From: Cupriavidus plantarum
GTDB taxonomy: Bacteria > Pseudomonadota > Gammaproteobacteria > Burkholderiales > Burkholderiaceae
Direction: 5' to 3'
Assembly (NCBI RefSeq): GCF_905397285.1
Contig: NZ_CAJPUX010000008.1
Location: 1 to 64,000 of the forward strand
Length of the DNA: 64,000 nt
The position numbers were made by a program, and so were the translations under genes. Below the pieces are notes generated by a model. The model saw nothing but the letters and a program-made list of their open reading frames with translations, did no database searches and was not told the DNA's origin. This document shows, in pieces, positions 27,973 to 37,363 of the stretch; the first letter of the stretch is position 1, and the number at the start of each line of letters is the position of its first letter.

Positions 27973-28619
27973 CAGTGCGTGGCCCCGGCCGCGTATCGGA
28001 CGTCCCGCGTCGTGGCAAGCGAGGTGGCCACCATCACCTCGATCGCGGCGATCAGCGTCCTCACGTCGAGGCTCGGCGCGCCGGGATGATGCGCGGCCAT
28101 CTCCGGCAGATACGGCACATGGACAAACCCGCCGCGCAACGCCGGCCGCTCCGTCGCGATGTAATGCGACAGCGAGTAGAAGATCGCGTTGCAGTTGTAG
28201 GTGCCCGCCGTCTGCGACACCGACGCGGGGATACCTGCCTCGCGCAGCGCGCGTACCAGCGCCTTGATCGGCAGCGTAGAGAAATAGCCAACCGGTCCCC
28301 CCGTGACGATGGGCTCGTCCACCGGCTGCCGCCCCGCATTGTCCGGAATCCGCGCATCCACGATGTTGATCGCCACGCGCTCGATGGACACGTCGGGACG
28401 GCCTCCCGCCTGCCCTAGGCACAGTACGAGCACGGGATTCACCGCCTCGATATGGCGGATCAGCGCCTGCCGCACCTCGCCGATCACACAGGGCAACTGC
28501 CGCGCGACGATCCGCGCCCCGCCCACGACCCGCCCATCCACCGCGCGAACCGACTCCCATGACGGATTCAGCGTCTCGCCATCGAACGGCTCGATGCCGG
28601 TAACCAATACAGTGTCCAC
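27972..28619 (-). CDS. pcp: Pyroglutamyl-peptidase I
   Basis: A 215-residue cysteine peptidase that removes N-terminal pyroglutamate from peptides. It starts [15 protein letters not shown], as family members do. The catalytic Cys is in [12 protein letters not shown] (about 143), the His is in FVHVPYLPE (about 167), and the Glu is in the preceding region around SIERVAIN. I chose the GTG at 28619 because GGGAG lies 5 nt upstream and the length then equals the family norm; an ATG 24 nt upstream in frame is possible. It is transcribed with the MFS gene and divergent from a LysR gene. Confidence 0.9.
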   Translation of the reverse strand: MDTVLVTGIEPFDGETLNPSWESVRAVDGRVVGGARIVARQLPCVIGEVRQALIRHIEAVNPVLVLCLGQAGGRPDVSIERVAINIVDARIPDNAGRQPVDEPIVTGGPVGYFSTLPIKALVRALREAGIPASVSQTAGTYNCNAIFYSLSHYIATERPALRGGFVHVPYLPEMAAHHPGAPSLDVRTLIAAIEVMVATSLATTRDVRYAAGATH

Positions 28620-28683
28620 AAACGCTCCCGTGCACGAAGTCATCGAAACCGTTATCGTAGGCACCCGCACGGCATTCCGGAAA

Positions 28684-28700
28684 TGGATATTCGATATCCA
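28684..28700. promoter_or_regulatory. Putative LysR operator between pcp and its divergent regulator
   Basis: TGGATATTCGATATCCA has perfect 7-bp arms around TCG and lies 14 bp before the LysR gene start and 65 bp before pcp. The location, within the 94-bp bidirectional promoter region, is typical for a LysR regulator that represses itself and activates the opposite operon. Confidence 0.6.
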
Positions 28701-28713
28701 TGACATTCACGAC

Positions 28714-29664
28714 ATGAATCTATCCCGCGTCGATCTGAACCTGCTGGTCACGTTTGAAGCGCTCTACCAAACCCGCAACGTCACGCTCGCGGGCCAGCGC
28801 CTCAACCGCGCGCAGCCGTCGGTGAGCAATGCACTGACGCGCCTGCGTGTTCTGTTCGGTGACGACCTGTTCGTGCGCGGCACCGCGGGCATGCAACCCA
28901 CCGAACTGGCGCATGCGCTGATGCCGGCCATCACGCTCGCGCTCGACCACGTGCGTCAGGCCATGGGGCAATCCGTGGCTTTCGACCCCGCAGTCCCAGC
29001 GGGCCGCCGGTTCACCATCGCGGCGAGCGACTATGCGGACATCGTGCTGCTGCCGCGTGTCATCGCCCGTCTCCGAAAGCAGGCACCCGACATCGACCTC
29101 CGCGTCATGGCGCTCGATCGCACGACCATCCACGATCAACTCGACCACGGCGTAGCGGACGTGGCCATCAGCGGCCATCTGGCCACGCCGAAGCGTATGG
29201 TGCGCACCACGCTGTATCGGGAAGACTTCGTGTGCATCGCGCATCGCGACCACCCCGTGCTGAGCGGGACGCGCCCACGCAGGACCATCGACCTTGCGAC
29301 ATATCTCCGCCTTCCGCACGCCCTCTTCGTCCCCAGCGACGACGGCTCGCGGCGCGGCGTCATCGACGGCAAGCTCGAGAAACTCGGCCAGCAGCGCCGT
29401 GTGGCCGCAACCTTCTCCCATATCGTGGCCCTGCCACTCGCCGTCGCGAGCAGCGACCTCGTGGCGACCATGGCAAGACGCGCGGCGCAACGCCTGGCCA
29501 CGCCCGACATCAGAATCTATGAATTGCCGAAGGCGCTGACCGATACCGCATTCGATATCGACCTGATCCACACCCGCAGGGCGCAGGCGGACGCGGGCGT
29601 CACGTGGCTACGTCAGGAAATCGCCGCCGCCGTGGCGGAAATCACCAGCGAGGTCAATCGCTGA
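28714..29664 (+). CDS. LysR-type regulator of the pcp-MFS operon
   Basis: A 316-residue LysR protein starting MNLSRVDLNLLVTFEALY, with the helix-turn-helix at about 20-65 (QRLNRAQPSVSNALTRLR) and the GDDLFVR segment that ends the DNA-binding domain. The effector-binding domain spans about 90-300. The start is fixed by this standard N-terminus. It is divergent from pcp across a short region holding a palindrome, so it probably controls the pcp-MFS pair. The pattern is close to the NodD/NahR-like branch. Confidence 0.9.
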   Translation: MNLSRVDLNLLVTFEALYQTRNVTLAGQRLNRAQPSVSNALTRLRVLFGDDLFVRGTAGMQPTELAHALMPAITLALDHVRQAMGQSVAFDPAVPAGRRFTIAASDYADIVLLPRVIARLRKQAPDIDLRVMALDRTTIHDQLDHGVADVAISGHLATPKRMVRTTLYREDFVCIAHRDHPVLSGTRPRRTIDLATYLRLPHALFVPSDDGSRRGVIDGKLEKLGQQRRVAATFSHIVALPLAVASSDLVATMARRAAQRLATPDIRIYELPKALTDTAFDIDLIHTRRAQADAGVTWLRQEIAAAVAEITSEVNR

Positions 29665-29699
29665 GTCTTGGGTGGGGCGAACGGCCCGGTCCGAGCCTC

Positions 29700-30881
29700 T
29701 CAGCCCGCCTTGGCAAACGGCCCGCCGGCGCCGAAGACCGCTGCCGCGAAGCGCTCCCCCATCCGCCGATGCGTGGGCCCGTCCGGGTGCAGGGTGTCGG
29801 GCAGCGGCATCGCCTCCATGTCGCCTTCACCATAGAGCGCGAGGCCGTCCAGGTAATACAGGTGGGGATCGCTGGCCGCGCGTTGCGCCACGATCCCGCG
29901 CAACACATCGCGAATGACGGTGAGCGTCAGCTTCCCCTGCGCGACGTCCGCCGCGTCTCCGCCCGCCAGGAACGACAGCCGGCCTTCCGCAAGCGCCGCC
30001 GTGTCGAACAGGCTGGGGCCCGGTGTGTGCTCGTGGATCGGGCAGTAAATCGGAGAGACCACCAGCAACGGCGTATGGGGATGTCCCTCTCGGATCGTGT
30101 CGAGGAATCCGTGCACGGCTGGCACGAAGGCACGGCGCCGCATGAGGTCGAAGTTCACGATGTTGATGCCGATCTTGACGCTAATGAGATCGGCACGCGT
30201 GTCGCGCATCGTTCGCGCGGTGAAAGGATCGAGCAGCGCACTGCCGCCGAGCCCGAGGTTGATCAGATCCACATGGCTTTGCAACGCCGCCACCGCGGGC
30301 CAGATGGTCGTCGGACTGTCGGCATTGGACCCATGGCTGATCGAACTGCCATGATGCAGCCACACCCGCCGGCCATCGTTACCCACCGGCGCCACGGGCG
30401 CCGACACACGCAGCGCGACGAGTTCCGTGATCTCGTTATACGGCAACCAGATCTCGACACGCTTGTCGCGGGCGGGCAACTGCGTGAACGCCAGCGTGGC
30501 CACGGCGCCGGCCTGCGTGGACGATGTCCCAGTGGCCATATCGAACGTCACGACGTCCCCGCCGTCCGCACTGCATTGGCGCACGAGCTCCCCGTCGACG
30601 AGCAGGTCATACACCCCCACAGGCCGCGGCGGCATTCCCGCATAGACCCGCCGCCTCGGAAACACGTCGAGCTCGATATCGGTAGCGGTCGTCCGGAAGG
30701 CAAGCCGAATCCCCGCAGGCTGCGCCTCCACCATCGCCAGTTGCGGATCGTCGCATTGCCCCCGCGCCCAGGCAGGCAGCCGATGCGGCAAGACTCCCCG
30801 CGCCGTCGCCTCGATCTCGCGGGCACCCCGAAGGATCGATGGGGAAACGGGCACGGTCACCCAGGCGGATTGGTCGTTCAT
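29700..30881 (-). CDS. SGNH/GDSL-type hydrolase, two-domain
   Basis: A 393-residue protein. The N-terminal 170 residues form a beta-rich domain. The SGNH esterase domain starts at about 175: block I is HHGSSISHGSN with the nucleophile Ser, block II includes NLGLGGSA, block III is IGINIVNFD, and the catalytic Asp-x-x-His is in DTLHPDGPTHRRM near residue 370. No signal peptide is present, so it should act in the cytoplasm as an esterase or deacetylase. The ATG at 30881 is the first sensible start; its ribosome site is weak. It is divergent from a Bug-protein gene, which hints at a shared substrate. Confidence 0.8.
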   Translation of the reverse strand: MNDQSAWVTVPVSPSILRGAREIEATARGVLPHRLPAWARGQCDDPQLAMVEAQPAGIRLAFRTTATDIELDVFPRRRVYAGMPPRPVGVYDLLVDGELVRQCSADGGDVVTFDMATGTSSTQAGAVATLAFTQLPARDKRVEIWLPYNEITELVALRVSAPVAPVGNDGRRVWLHHGSSISHGSNADSPTTIWPAVAALQSHVDLINLGLGGSALLDPFTARTMRDTRADLISVKIGINIVNFDLMRRRAFVPAVHGFLDTIREGHPHTPLLVVSPIYCPIHEHTPGPSLFDTAALAEGRLSFLAGGDAADVAQGKLTLTVIRDVLRGIVAQRAASDPHLYYLDGLALYGEGDMEAMPLPDTLHPDGPTHRRMGERFAAAVFGAGGPFAKAG

Positions 30882-31081
30882 GATTGTGGAAGTAGAAAGC
30901 ACGGCGCGGCGCAGTCCGCCATGATATCGCGCCCCAAATCGGCACCATCGCCACACATCAAGGAAACCGCCAATATGGAAACGTAAGGTTTCCCCGTACG
31001 CTTGTCTGCCACAGGGCGTCGTTCCCGGAGCGATTCCACGTTAACCCGAGCAAACAAACCGTACATCGGAGGAGACTTGTC

Positions 31082-32062
31082 ATGCCGTATCGCCACCCCA
31101 TTCTCGCAGGCGCCCTTGGTGTCTGTACCGCATTCAGCGCACCGATTGCGGGGGCGCAGCCGGCTGCTTTTCCCACCAAGCCCATTTCGATCGTCGTGCC
31201 GAACCCGCCGGGCGGCGTCGTCGATACCTCGGCGCGGCTGATTGCCGATTCGTTGGCCAAGGAGATCGGCCAGGCCGTGGTCATCGACAACCGTGCGGGC
31301 GGCAGCGGCAACATCGCCTATCAGCTCGTCGCGCGCGCGCCGAAGGACGGGTACACGTTGCTGGCCTCCTATTCGGCCTATCACGTGGGCAACCCCTCGA
31401 TGTTCTCCAAGCTGCCGTGGAGCCAGAAGGATCTGGCGCCCGTGGCGCTGATCTCGGTGGCGACGAACGTCATCACGGTCAATCCTTCGTTGCCGGCGAA
31501 TAACCTCAAGGAGTTCATCGCGTATCTGAAGCAGAACCCCGGCAAGGTCAACTACGCTTCGCAGGGCAATGGCTCGCTGTCCCACGTCGGGACGGAACTG
31601 TTCGATCAGGTCACCGATACGCGCATGGTGCACGTCCCCTACAAGGGATCGGGCCCCGCCATTCAGGATGTGCTCGCGGGTCAGGTACAGGTGTTCATCA
31701 CGACGCCGCCGTCGGTCATCGGGCATATCCAGACCGGCAAGCTGAAGGCGCTGGCCGTCACCAGCAAGACGCGGCATCCGATGCTGCCGAATGTCCCGAC
31801 CACGGCCGAAGCCGGATTGCCCGGTTTCGAACTGGAGGCATGGGTCGCGCTGTTCGCGCCGGCCGGTACGCCGCCCGAGGTCGTGAACAAGCTCTCGGCG
31901 AGCGTGAAGACCGTGCTGGAGCAGTCGGAAACGAAGAAGCGCGCCGAGGGTGTCGGCATCGAAGCGCGTTATCTCGACCCGGCCGGTCTGTCCGCGCTGG
32001 TGGCCAAGGACACCGAGTACTGGGGAAAGATCATCAAGGCCAAGAACATCACGGCCGATTGA
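31082..32062 (+). CDS. Bug family periplasmic substrate-binding protein (orphan)
   Basis: A 326-residue tripartite-tricarboxylate-type binding protein with a signal peptide (residues 1-23, ending AGA). The Bug signatures are FPTKPISIVVPNPPGG, the IDNRAGGSGNIA loop and VPYKGSGPAI. GGAGGAG precedes the ATG. Such proteins bind small carboxylates in the periplasm for TctAB permeases, but no tctA or tctB gene is nearby, so it is one of the many orphan Bug proteins of Burkholderiales. It is divergent from the SGNH hydrolase gene. Confidence 0.92.
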   Translation: MPYRHPILAGALGVCTAFSAPIAGAQPAAFPTKPISIVVPNPPGGVVDTSARLIADSLAKEIGQAVVIDNRAGGSGNIAYQLVARAPKDGYTLLASYSAYHVGNPSMFSKLPWSQKDLAPVALISVATNVITVNPSLPANNLKEFIAYLKQNPGKVNYASQGNGSLSHVGTELFDQVTDTRMVHVPYKGSGPAIQDVLAGQVQVFITTPPSVIGHIQTGKLKALAVTSKTRHPMLPNVPTTAEAGLPGFELEAWVALFAPAGTPPEVVNKLSASVKTVLEQSETKKRAEGVGIEARYLDPAGLSALVAKDTEYWGKIIKAKNITAD

Positions 32063-32082
32063 GAAAGAAACCGAGCGAAAAA

Positions 32083-32394
32083 CTAAGCGGCACCTTCCCG
32101 CAACAGCGCCCAGCCCTGGTCGTCTCCCCCCTTGGCTTCACGATACCGCCAGTCCGCACCGCACTGCGCGCAGTGAAACAGGCTGATCGTTTCCGAATAG
32201 GATCCGGGGAGCTTCCGGCGCTGGGTATCCGTGATGCGCAACGCGGGATGCCCGGGGGCACCAAGTGTGTCGCGCTGAATCGAGAGACAGTTTTCGCAGA
32301 GTGGCATTCCGGTCTCGATAACGAGGGGAAGGCCACTGTAGCATCCTTCACGCGATGCGGCAGGATCTTTCGCCGCCGATTGCGCGGCCTTCAT
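32083..32394 (-). CDS. Small zinc-ribbon-like hypothetical protein
   Basis: A 103-residue cytoplasmic protein with two cysteine pairs, CENC near residue 33 and CAQC near 75, spaced as in a zinc ribbon, and a short C-terminal tail with YREAKGGDDQGW. I do not recognise a named family. Its start ATG overlaps the stop of the gene upstream (ATGA), which supports translation of both. It faces the Bug-protein gene ending at 32062, 20 bp away. Confidence 0.6.
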   Translation of the reverse strand: MKAAQSAAKDPAASREGCYSGLPLVIETGMPLCENCLSIQRDTLGAPGHPALRITDTQRRKLPGSYSETISLFHCAQCGADWRYREAKGGDDQGWALLREGAA

Positions 32395-32627
32395 GCGGCG
32401 CGGAGTTTCTGGATCGTCGCGGCACCCGCCTTGATCCCCGCACGAATCGCGTCACGCTCCGTCGAATGCGTGGACGCACGCATCGTCACGTTAGCGACCA
32501 CACGCTCGATACCGGCGGCATAACGGCGAATCAGGTACGTCGGAAACCATACGCCGGGTTCCTGCTGGATGGGATATACGGCAACGGTATAGGGTGAAGC
32601 GGGTGAAGTCGGAAAGAATGTCGTCAT
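32391..32627 (-). CDS. Small conserved-looking hypothetical protein
   Basis: A 78-residue protein with a two-strand-plus-helix pattern: YTVAVYPIQQEPGVWFPTY, then NVTMRASTHSTERDAI and a C-terminal helix with GIKAGAATIQK. It resembles small dsRBD-like or hypothetical proteins of Cupriavidus and Burkholderia, but I cannot name it. The stop codon overlaps the start of the zinc-ribbon gene (ATGA), so the two are coupled. The ATG at 32627 is preferred to the longer frame, which starts in low-complexity sequence. Confidence 0.6.
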   Translation of the reverse strand: MTTFFPTSPASPYTVAVYPIQQEPGVWFPTYLIRRYAAGIERVVANVTMRASTHSTERDAIRAGIKAGAATIQKLRAA

Positions 32628-32821
32628 ATTGGTTTTATAAGGATGAGCGCGCGCATTGCCATAAAACATGGCGTCGAAGCGAAGCTTGCGATGCGAGGCG
32701 ATATTGGAGGATGCCCGTGGCACGCGGATGACACGCGCGGATGACACACGCGGAGCGAGCGGACGGGAGGTAGTCAGGGGCAAAAAGCGGCGAACTTTTT
32801 AATGTAATGTGTCGCCGGCCC

Positions 32822-32843
32822 GTCATTCCGAAGCAGGAATGAC
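32822..32843. repeat. Extragenic inverted repeat
   Basis: GTCATTCC and GGAATGAC enclose a 6-nt loop. The element lies in the 251-bp spacer between the small coupled genes and the end of the M16 peptidase gene. There is no T run, so it is probably an extragenic palindrome that may still act in 3' end formation of the peptidase mRNA. Confidence 0.55.
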
Positions 32844-32878
32844 AGCCACTGTAACACACAGTGCGGAAGCCGCCCGCC

Positions 32879-35689
32879 CTACGGCCGTGCAGGCGTCGAC
32901 AGCGCGCCCGCGAACACCGTCGTCACGCGCTGGGGATCGATGTACTTGCGAATCGCCGCGTTGACCGACGCCACGGTCGCATTGCGCACGCGCTGTTCCT
33001 GCGATGCGGCGAACGCCATCGTATGGCCGGCATCGAGCTGATCCGCCATGATCTGCGCCAGCACGCTGTCCCGCGTGAGACTCACGGTGGTCTGCTCCAG
33101 CAGGCCGCGTTTGGCATCGGCGAGCTCCTGCTCCGTGATGCCGTCGCGCACAAAGCGCGACAGCTCTTCCGCGGCCGCCTGCTTCACACGATCGAGATTG
33201 CGCGGCGCGAACGAGGCCCGCACCGTAAAGCTGCTCGCGGTGTCGATCGCCCCTACCTGCAGGCGACTCCCCGCCGAATAGCTGATGCCGTCGCGCTGCC
33301 GGATCCGCTCGGACAGCCTGCCGCGCAGCGGATTGCCGCCATATACGCGATTGGCGATCGCCAGATCCGGAAAGTCGGGAGAGGACGTGGTCATGTCCAT
33401 CGCGACCCGTGCGAGGTAGATCGCACTGGCATTCTCCGCCGTCGGCACAGTCAAGGTGGCCGGTGCGATCCGGCGGGACGGCCGATCGATCCGCACGTAG
33501 GGCTCGGGCGCGTTCCAGTCGCCGAATAGCGCCTCCAGCTGCCGCTTCGCCGCCTCGGCATCGACGTCGCCCACGAGCGCCACCTGTGCATGGCTCGCGC
33601 CATAGAAGCGCCGGTGAAACTCGCGAACATCTTCCACACGCACGGCGCCGATGCCGGCGATGCTCTCCTGCTGGCTCGGCGTGTACCGCGGATCGCCGGC
33701 CGGATAGGGATTGCCATGCCGATCCATCGCGATCGATGCGACCGCATCCGGCGCATTGCCAAGGCGCTCGCGCTCCGCGACGCTGCCGTGCCGGACGTCA
33801 TCGAACTCGGTGGCATTCAGTGTCGGCGCGCGCAGGATATCGCGCAACATCGGCAGGAACGCCGCCAGGTGCTCGCGCCGCGTTTCGAACTGCACGATCG
33901 CGCGGTCCGCTTGCGCGCTGATGCGCACCGTGGCGCCAAGGGCCGCCAGCGCATCGGCAAGCTGCTGTCGATCGAGGCCGCCCGCGCCACGCGCCAGCGT
34001 GGCCGCCGTGAGCGCCGCCACGTACGCGCGGCCTCTCAGGCGTTCGGCCGACCCCATGTTGAGGACCATCACGCCCGTCACCGCGTTGCCCCGCGTCGGG
34101 CGGCTCAGCACAGCGAGCTTCATGCCATTGGCGATGGCGAAACGCTGGGTATGCTTCTCGATGTTGTCGGGCGATGGATCGAACGGCGGCGGCGGCGGGG
34201 GTACGGGCCTGCCGCGATAGCCCTCGACTTCGCGCGCAAGATCCACGGGCGTCGGCATCTCCACGCGTTGGGATTGCGCCGCGGGAATCAACCGGCCCTC
34301 CGTACGATTGGCCGGGCGAAGGTATTGCGTGGCAACGCGCTGCACGTCCTGCACCCGCACGGCATCTACCCGATCCCGCAGCAGGAACAGCAATCGCCAG
34401 TCGCCCCACGCCACGGCCTCGGACAACTGCATGGTCAGCGTGTCAGGATTCTTGAACAGCGTCTCGATGGCGTTGCGCGCTTCCACCCGGACGCGCTCCA
34501 GTTCCTTCTCCGTGATGGGATGCGACGCAAGTCCCTCGATCTGCCCGACCAGCGCCGCGCGGGCGGGTTCGATCGATTGCCCCTTTGGAATCTCGGCCAG
34601 AAACAGCACGGTACCCGGATCATGCATGGCATCGATCGACGCCGACGCACTGGTCGCCACTCTGGTTTCGACGAGGCTCCGGTACAGGCGTCCACCCGAC
34701 GGTCCGGCCATCACCTGCAGGAGCATCCATAGCGGCACCGCATCGGGATGCGCGGCCTGCGGCACGTGATACATCTCGCCGAGCAATTGCGTATCGCCAG
34801 CGCGCCGGAGTGTCACGAGCCGCTCGCCCTCCTGCGCGGGCTCGACCGTCACGGCGGGCAGCGGCGTTCGCTCGGGACGCGGGATCGGACCGAAGTAGGT
34901 CGAGATCGTCTCGAGTACCCACGTGGGATCGAACTTGCCGCCGATCAGCAGCACGGCGTTATCGGGCTGGTAGTAGCGCCGATAGAACGCGCGCAGCATG
35001 GGAATGGAAACGCGCTCTACGTCCTGGCGCGTGCCGATATTGGCCTTGCCGTACGGATGCCATTCGTAGGCGGTGGCATTCAACGCCTGATACAGGACAC
35101 GATCGGGCCGCGTCTGCCCGATCTCCATCTCGTTGAGCACGACAGGCATCTCGCTGCGGAGGTCGTTCGCCTCGATGCGGCTGTTGACCATGCGGTCCGC
35201 TTCCAGGCTCAACAACCATTCGAGGTTGTCCTCGCTGGATGGGAACGTCGCGAAGTAGTTCGTGCGGTCGGGCGCGGTGGTGCCATTGGCGAGCATGCCG
35301 CGGCGCGCAAACTCCTCGCGCAGCGCCGTCGCCGTCCACCGGGCGGTGCCCTTGAACTGCATGTGTTCCAGCAGATGCGCCATGCCGGCTTCGCCACGGC
35401 CTTCATCGCGGCTGCCGACCAGATACGTGATGTTCACCGTCGTGCGCGGCACCGCATCGTCCGGCGCGAGCAGCACGCGCAGGCCGTTGGGCAAGCGGTA
35501 CTCGCTCACGCCTTCGACCGTGGTGACGAACGTATAGGCAGCGGTGGCCGATGCCGGGGCAGAGGCAGAGGCAGAGGTCGATGGCGGTGGCGGCGCGGCG
35601 AGCGAAGGGCCCGCCGCACCCAGTGCGAGGACGCAGGCAGACAGCAGGCTGATCGCTCGGCACACGATGACACGACTCCACGGAATCAC
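32879..35689 (-). CDS. M16 family zinc metallopeptidase, two-lobed, exported
   Basis: A 936-residue M16 peptidase with a signal peptide (residues 1-32, ending SLAA) and a Ser/Ala-rich linker. The inverted zinc motif HLLEH is at 105-109 and the third ligand Glu lies in the LEADRM region near 185. The second half (about 500-930) repeats the fold but lacks HxxEH, so only the first lobe is catalytic, as in pitrilysin-like clamshell peptidases. It would degrade peptides in the periplasm or outer envelope. It is monocistronic as far as can be seen. Confidence 0.92.
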   Translation of the reverse strand: MIPWSRVIVCRAISLLSACVLALGAAGPSLAAPPPPSTSASASAPASATAAYTFVTTVEGVSEYRLPNGLRVLLAPDDAVPRTTVNITYLVGSRDEGRGEAGMAHLLEHMQFKGTARWTATALREEFARRGMLANGTTAPDRTNYFATFPSSEDNLEWLLSLEADRMVNSRIEANDLRSEMPVVLNEMEIGQTRPDRVLYQALNATAYEWHPYGKANIGTRQDVERVSIPMLRAFYRRYYQPDNAVLLIGGKFDPTWVLETISTYFGPIPRPERTPLPAVTVEPAQEGERLVTLRRAGDTQLLGEMYHVPQAAHPDAVPLWMLLQVMAGPSGGRLYRSLVETRVATSASASIDAMHDPGTVLFLAEIPKGQSIEPARAALVGQIEGLASHPITEKELERVRVEARNAIETLFKNPDTLTMQLSEAVAWGDWRLLFLLRDRVDAVRVQDVQRVATQYLRPANRTEGRLIPAAQSQRVEMPTPVDLAREVEGYRGRPVPPPPPPFDPSPDNIEKHTQRFAIANGMKLAVLSRPTRGNAVTGVMVLNMGSAERLRGRAYVAALTAATLARGAGGLDRQQLADALAALGATVRISAQADRAIVQFETRREHLAAFLPMLRDILRAPTLNATEFDDVRHGSVAERERLGNAPDAVASIAMDRHGNPYPAGDPRYTPSQQESIAGIGAVRVEDVREFHRRFYGASHAQVALVGDVDAEAAKRQLEALFGDWNAPEPYVRIDRPSRRIAPATLTVPTAENASAIYLARVAMDMTTSSPDFPDLAIANRVYGGNPLRGRLSERIRQRDGISYSAGSRLQVGAIDTASSFTVRASFAPRNLDRVKQAAAEELSRFVRDGITEQELADAKRGLLEQTTVSLTRDSVLAQIMADQLDAGHTMAFAASQEQRVRNATVASVNAAIRKYIDPQRVTTVFAGALSTPARP

Positions 35690-35814
35690 GCTCCATCAGA
35701 GTGTGGTGGCAGCCCCGCGCAAAGGGAATTCAGTTTTTTCGACGGCGTGTTAACCGATTTTCCCGATGCCTTGCGTCCCGTCTGCCCGCGCAACCTGTCA
35801 TGACGATCGCTCCG

Positions 35815-36573
35815 TCACACGCCGAGACCACCGGCGATGTTGATGACCTCGCCCGTGATGTAGCCCGCATGGGGTCCCGCAAGAAAACACGCGGTCGCGG
35901 CGACCTCTTCGAGCGTCGCGATGCGCCGAATGGGATGCAGGTTCATCAGCGCCTCGGGCACGCCATCTCCGAGCACATCGGCCGCCATGTCCGTCGGCAT
36001 GACCCCGGGCTGGATGACGTTGGCGGTGATGTTCCGCCCGCCCAGGTCGCGGGCGACGCCCTTCGCGTAGCCGATCAGCGCGGCCTTGCTGCCCGCATAG
36101 TCGGCCGCGCCGGCAAACGGCACGTGAGTGCCCAGCAGCGAGCCAATAAACACGATGCGACCGCCATCGGAGAGCACTGGCGCCGCCGCGCGCGTGACCG
36201 AAACGGTGCCCATGACATTGATCTGCCACTGCCGGTCGAGGTTCGGCACGTCGAGATCGCGATCGTCGACGGTCTTCCCCTGCACAGCGATTGCCGCGTT
36301 GTTGACGAGGATATCGAGCCGTCCAAAATGCGCCACGACACGATCGATCAGCGGACTGGCCGCCGCCATGTCGGCCTGATCGCTGCGGATGGCGAGGGCA
36401 CGAACGCCTTTCGCGCGCAGCGTGTCCGCCACCGCCTCCGCCTTGTCGGCGGACGCGACATACGTAATGGCCACGTCCGCCCCCTCGTTCGCGAACGTTT
36501 CGGCGATCCGCGCGCCAAGGCCGCGGGAACCGCCCGTGACCAGCGCGACCTTTCCTTTCAATGATCCCTGCAT
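35815..36573 (-). CDS. SDR family oxidoreductase
   Basis: A 252-residue classical short-chain dehydrogenase. The nucleotide motif TGGSRGLG is at 13-20, NNAA is at 91-94, and the catalytic Ser145, Tyr159 and Lys163 (YAGSK) are intact. The end has the ITGEVINIAGGLGV typical of FabG-like members. It would reduce a keto group or oxidise an alcohol with NAD(P). It is divergent from a TetR gene across a region with three similar dyads, so its expression is probably induced by a compound sensed by that TetR protein. Confidence 0.9.
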   Translation of the reverse strand: MQGSLKGKVALVTGGSRGLGARIAETFANEGADVAITYVASADKAEAVADTLRAKGVRALAIRSDQADMAAASPLIDRVVAHFGRLDILVNNAAIAVQGKTVDDRDLDVPNLDRQWQINVMGTVSVTRAAAPVLSDGGRIVFIGSLLGTHVPFAGAADYAGSKAALIGYAKGVARDLGGRNITANVIQPGVMPTDMAADVLGDGVPEALMNLHPIRRIATLEEVAATACFLAGPHAGYITGEVINIAGGLGV

Positions 36574-36607
36574 GAATACGCCTCCGGTTGAGATGTCAAA
36601 CTTTTCG

Positions 36608-36691
36608 TAACGGCCATTACGTTAACGAACGTTACGTTATCGGCAAAAGGCATGTCAAGGGAGCGGGACTAAAAAAACATAACGAGTGTTA
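36608..36691. promoter_or_regulatory. Three TetR-type operator dyads
   Basis: Three 12-bp dyads share the pattern TAAC-N4-TTA: TAACGGCCATTA (36608-36619), TAACGAACGTTA (36623-36634) and TAACGAGTGTTA (36680-36691). Two lie next to the SDR promoter and one 52 bp before the TetR start. This arrangement suits a TetR repressor that controls itself and the divergent SDR gene. Confidence 0.75.
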
Positions 36692-36742
36692 CGATACGGC
36701 TTTGCGGAAAGCACAATCGAGGCACTGGAGAGCACTGCAGGT

Positions 36743-37363
36743 ATGGGACGTCATCGCGAATTCGATGTCGAGCAGGCGCTGGACGCGGCGCTATGCGTGT
36801 TCTGGCGGAAGGGATACGAGGGCGCGTCCTACGCCGATCTGACGCAGGCCACGGGCGTGGAACGCCCGGCGCTCTACGCAGCGTTCGGCAACAAGGAAGC
36901 CTTGTTCCGCCGCGCGCTGGAGCGCTATTACGCCCACTACCTCGACTTCTTCCCGGCCGCCCTTGAACTCCCCACCTCGCGCGAGGTGGCGACAGCCATC
37001 CTGCGAGGGACCGCCGAAGTCAACACGCGCTACCCGGACCGCACCGGTTGTCTCGGCGTGCATGGCGCGCTCGCCGTCTCCAGTGAATCGGAATCCGTAC
37101 GCTGCGCCGTCACGGAGGCGCGTGCGAACGGCCAGGCGCTGCTGCAGGCAAGACTCGAGCGCGCGCGCGCGGAAGGCGATCTTCCCGCATCGGCAGACTG
37201 CGCCGCATTGGCGGCCTACGTTTGCGCCGTGGCGCATGGCATGGCGGTTCAGGCCAAGGCAGGCTTCAGCCGCCAGACACTGGAAGCGGTCGCCGAACAG
37301 GCGCTGGCGACGTGGCCTGCGGGCACCGCGCGCGCCAGGAAGCGCAGGACAGCCGCCGCCTGA
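36743..37363 (+). CDS. TetR family repressor of the divergent SDR gene
   Basis: A 206-residue TetR regulator. The N-terminal helix-turn-helix (about 10-55) reads ALDAALCVFWRKGYEGAS, then DLTQATGVERPALYAAFGNKEALF, the standard TetR pattern. The C-terminal ligand domain has conserved CLGVHGALA and a helical tail rich in Arg/Lys. The ATG at 36743 is chosen because homologous proteins start about 10 residues before the helix; an upstream GTG would add 19 codons. It is divergent from the SDR gene. Confidence 0.9.
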   Translation: MGRHREFDVEQALDAALCVFWRKGYEGASYADLTQATGVERPALYAAFGNKEALFRRALERYYAHYLDFFPAALELPTSREVATAILRGTAEVNTRYPDRTGCLGVHGALAVSSESESVRCAVTEARANGQALLQARLERARAEGDLPASADCAALAAYVCAVAHGMAVQAKAGFSRQTLEAVAEQALATWPAGTARARKRRTAAA

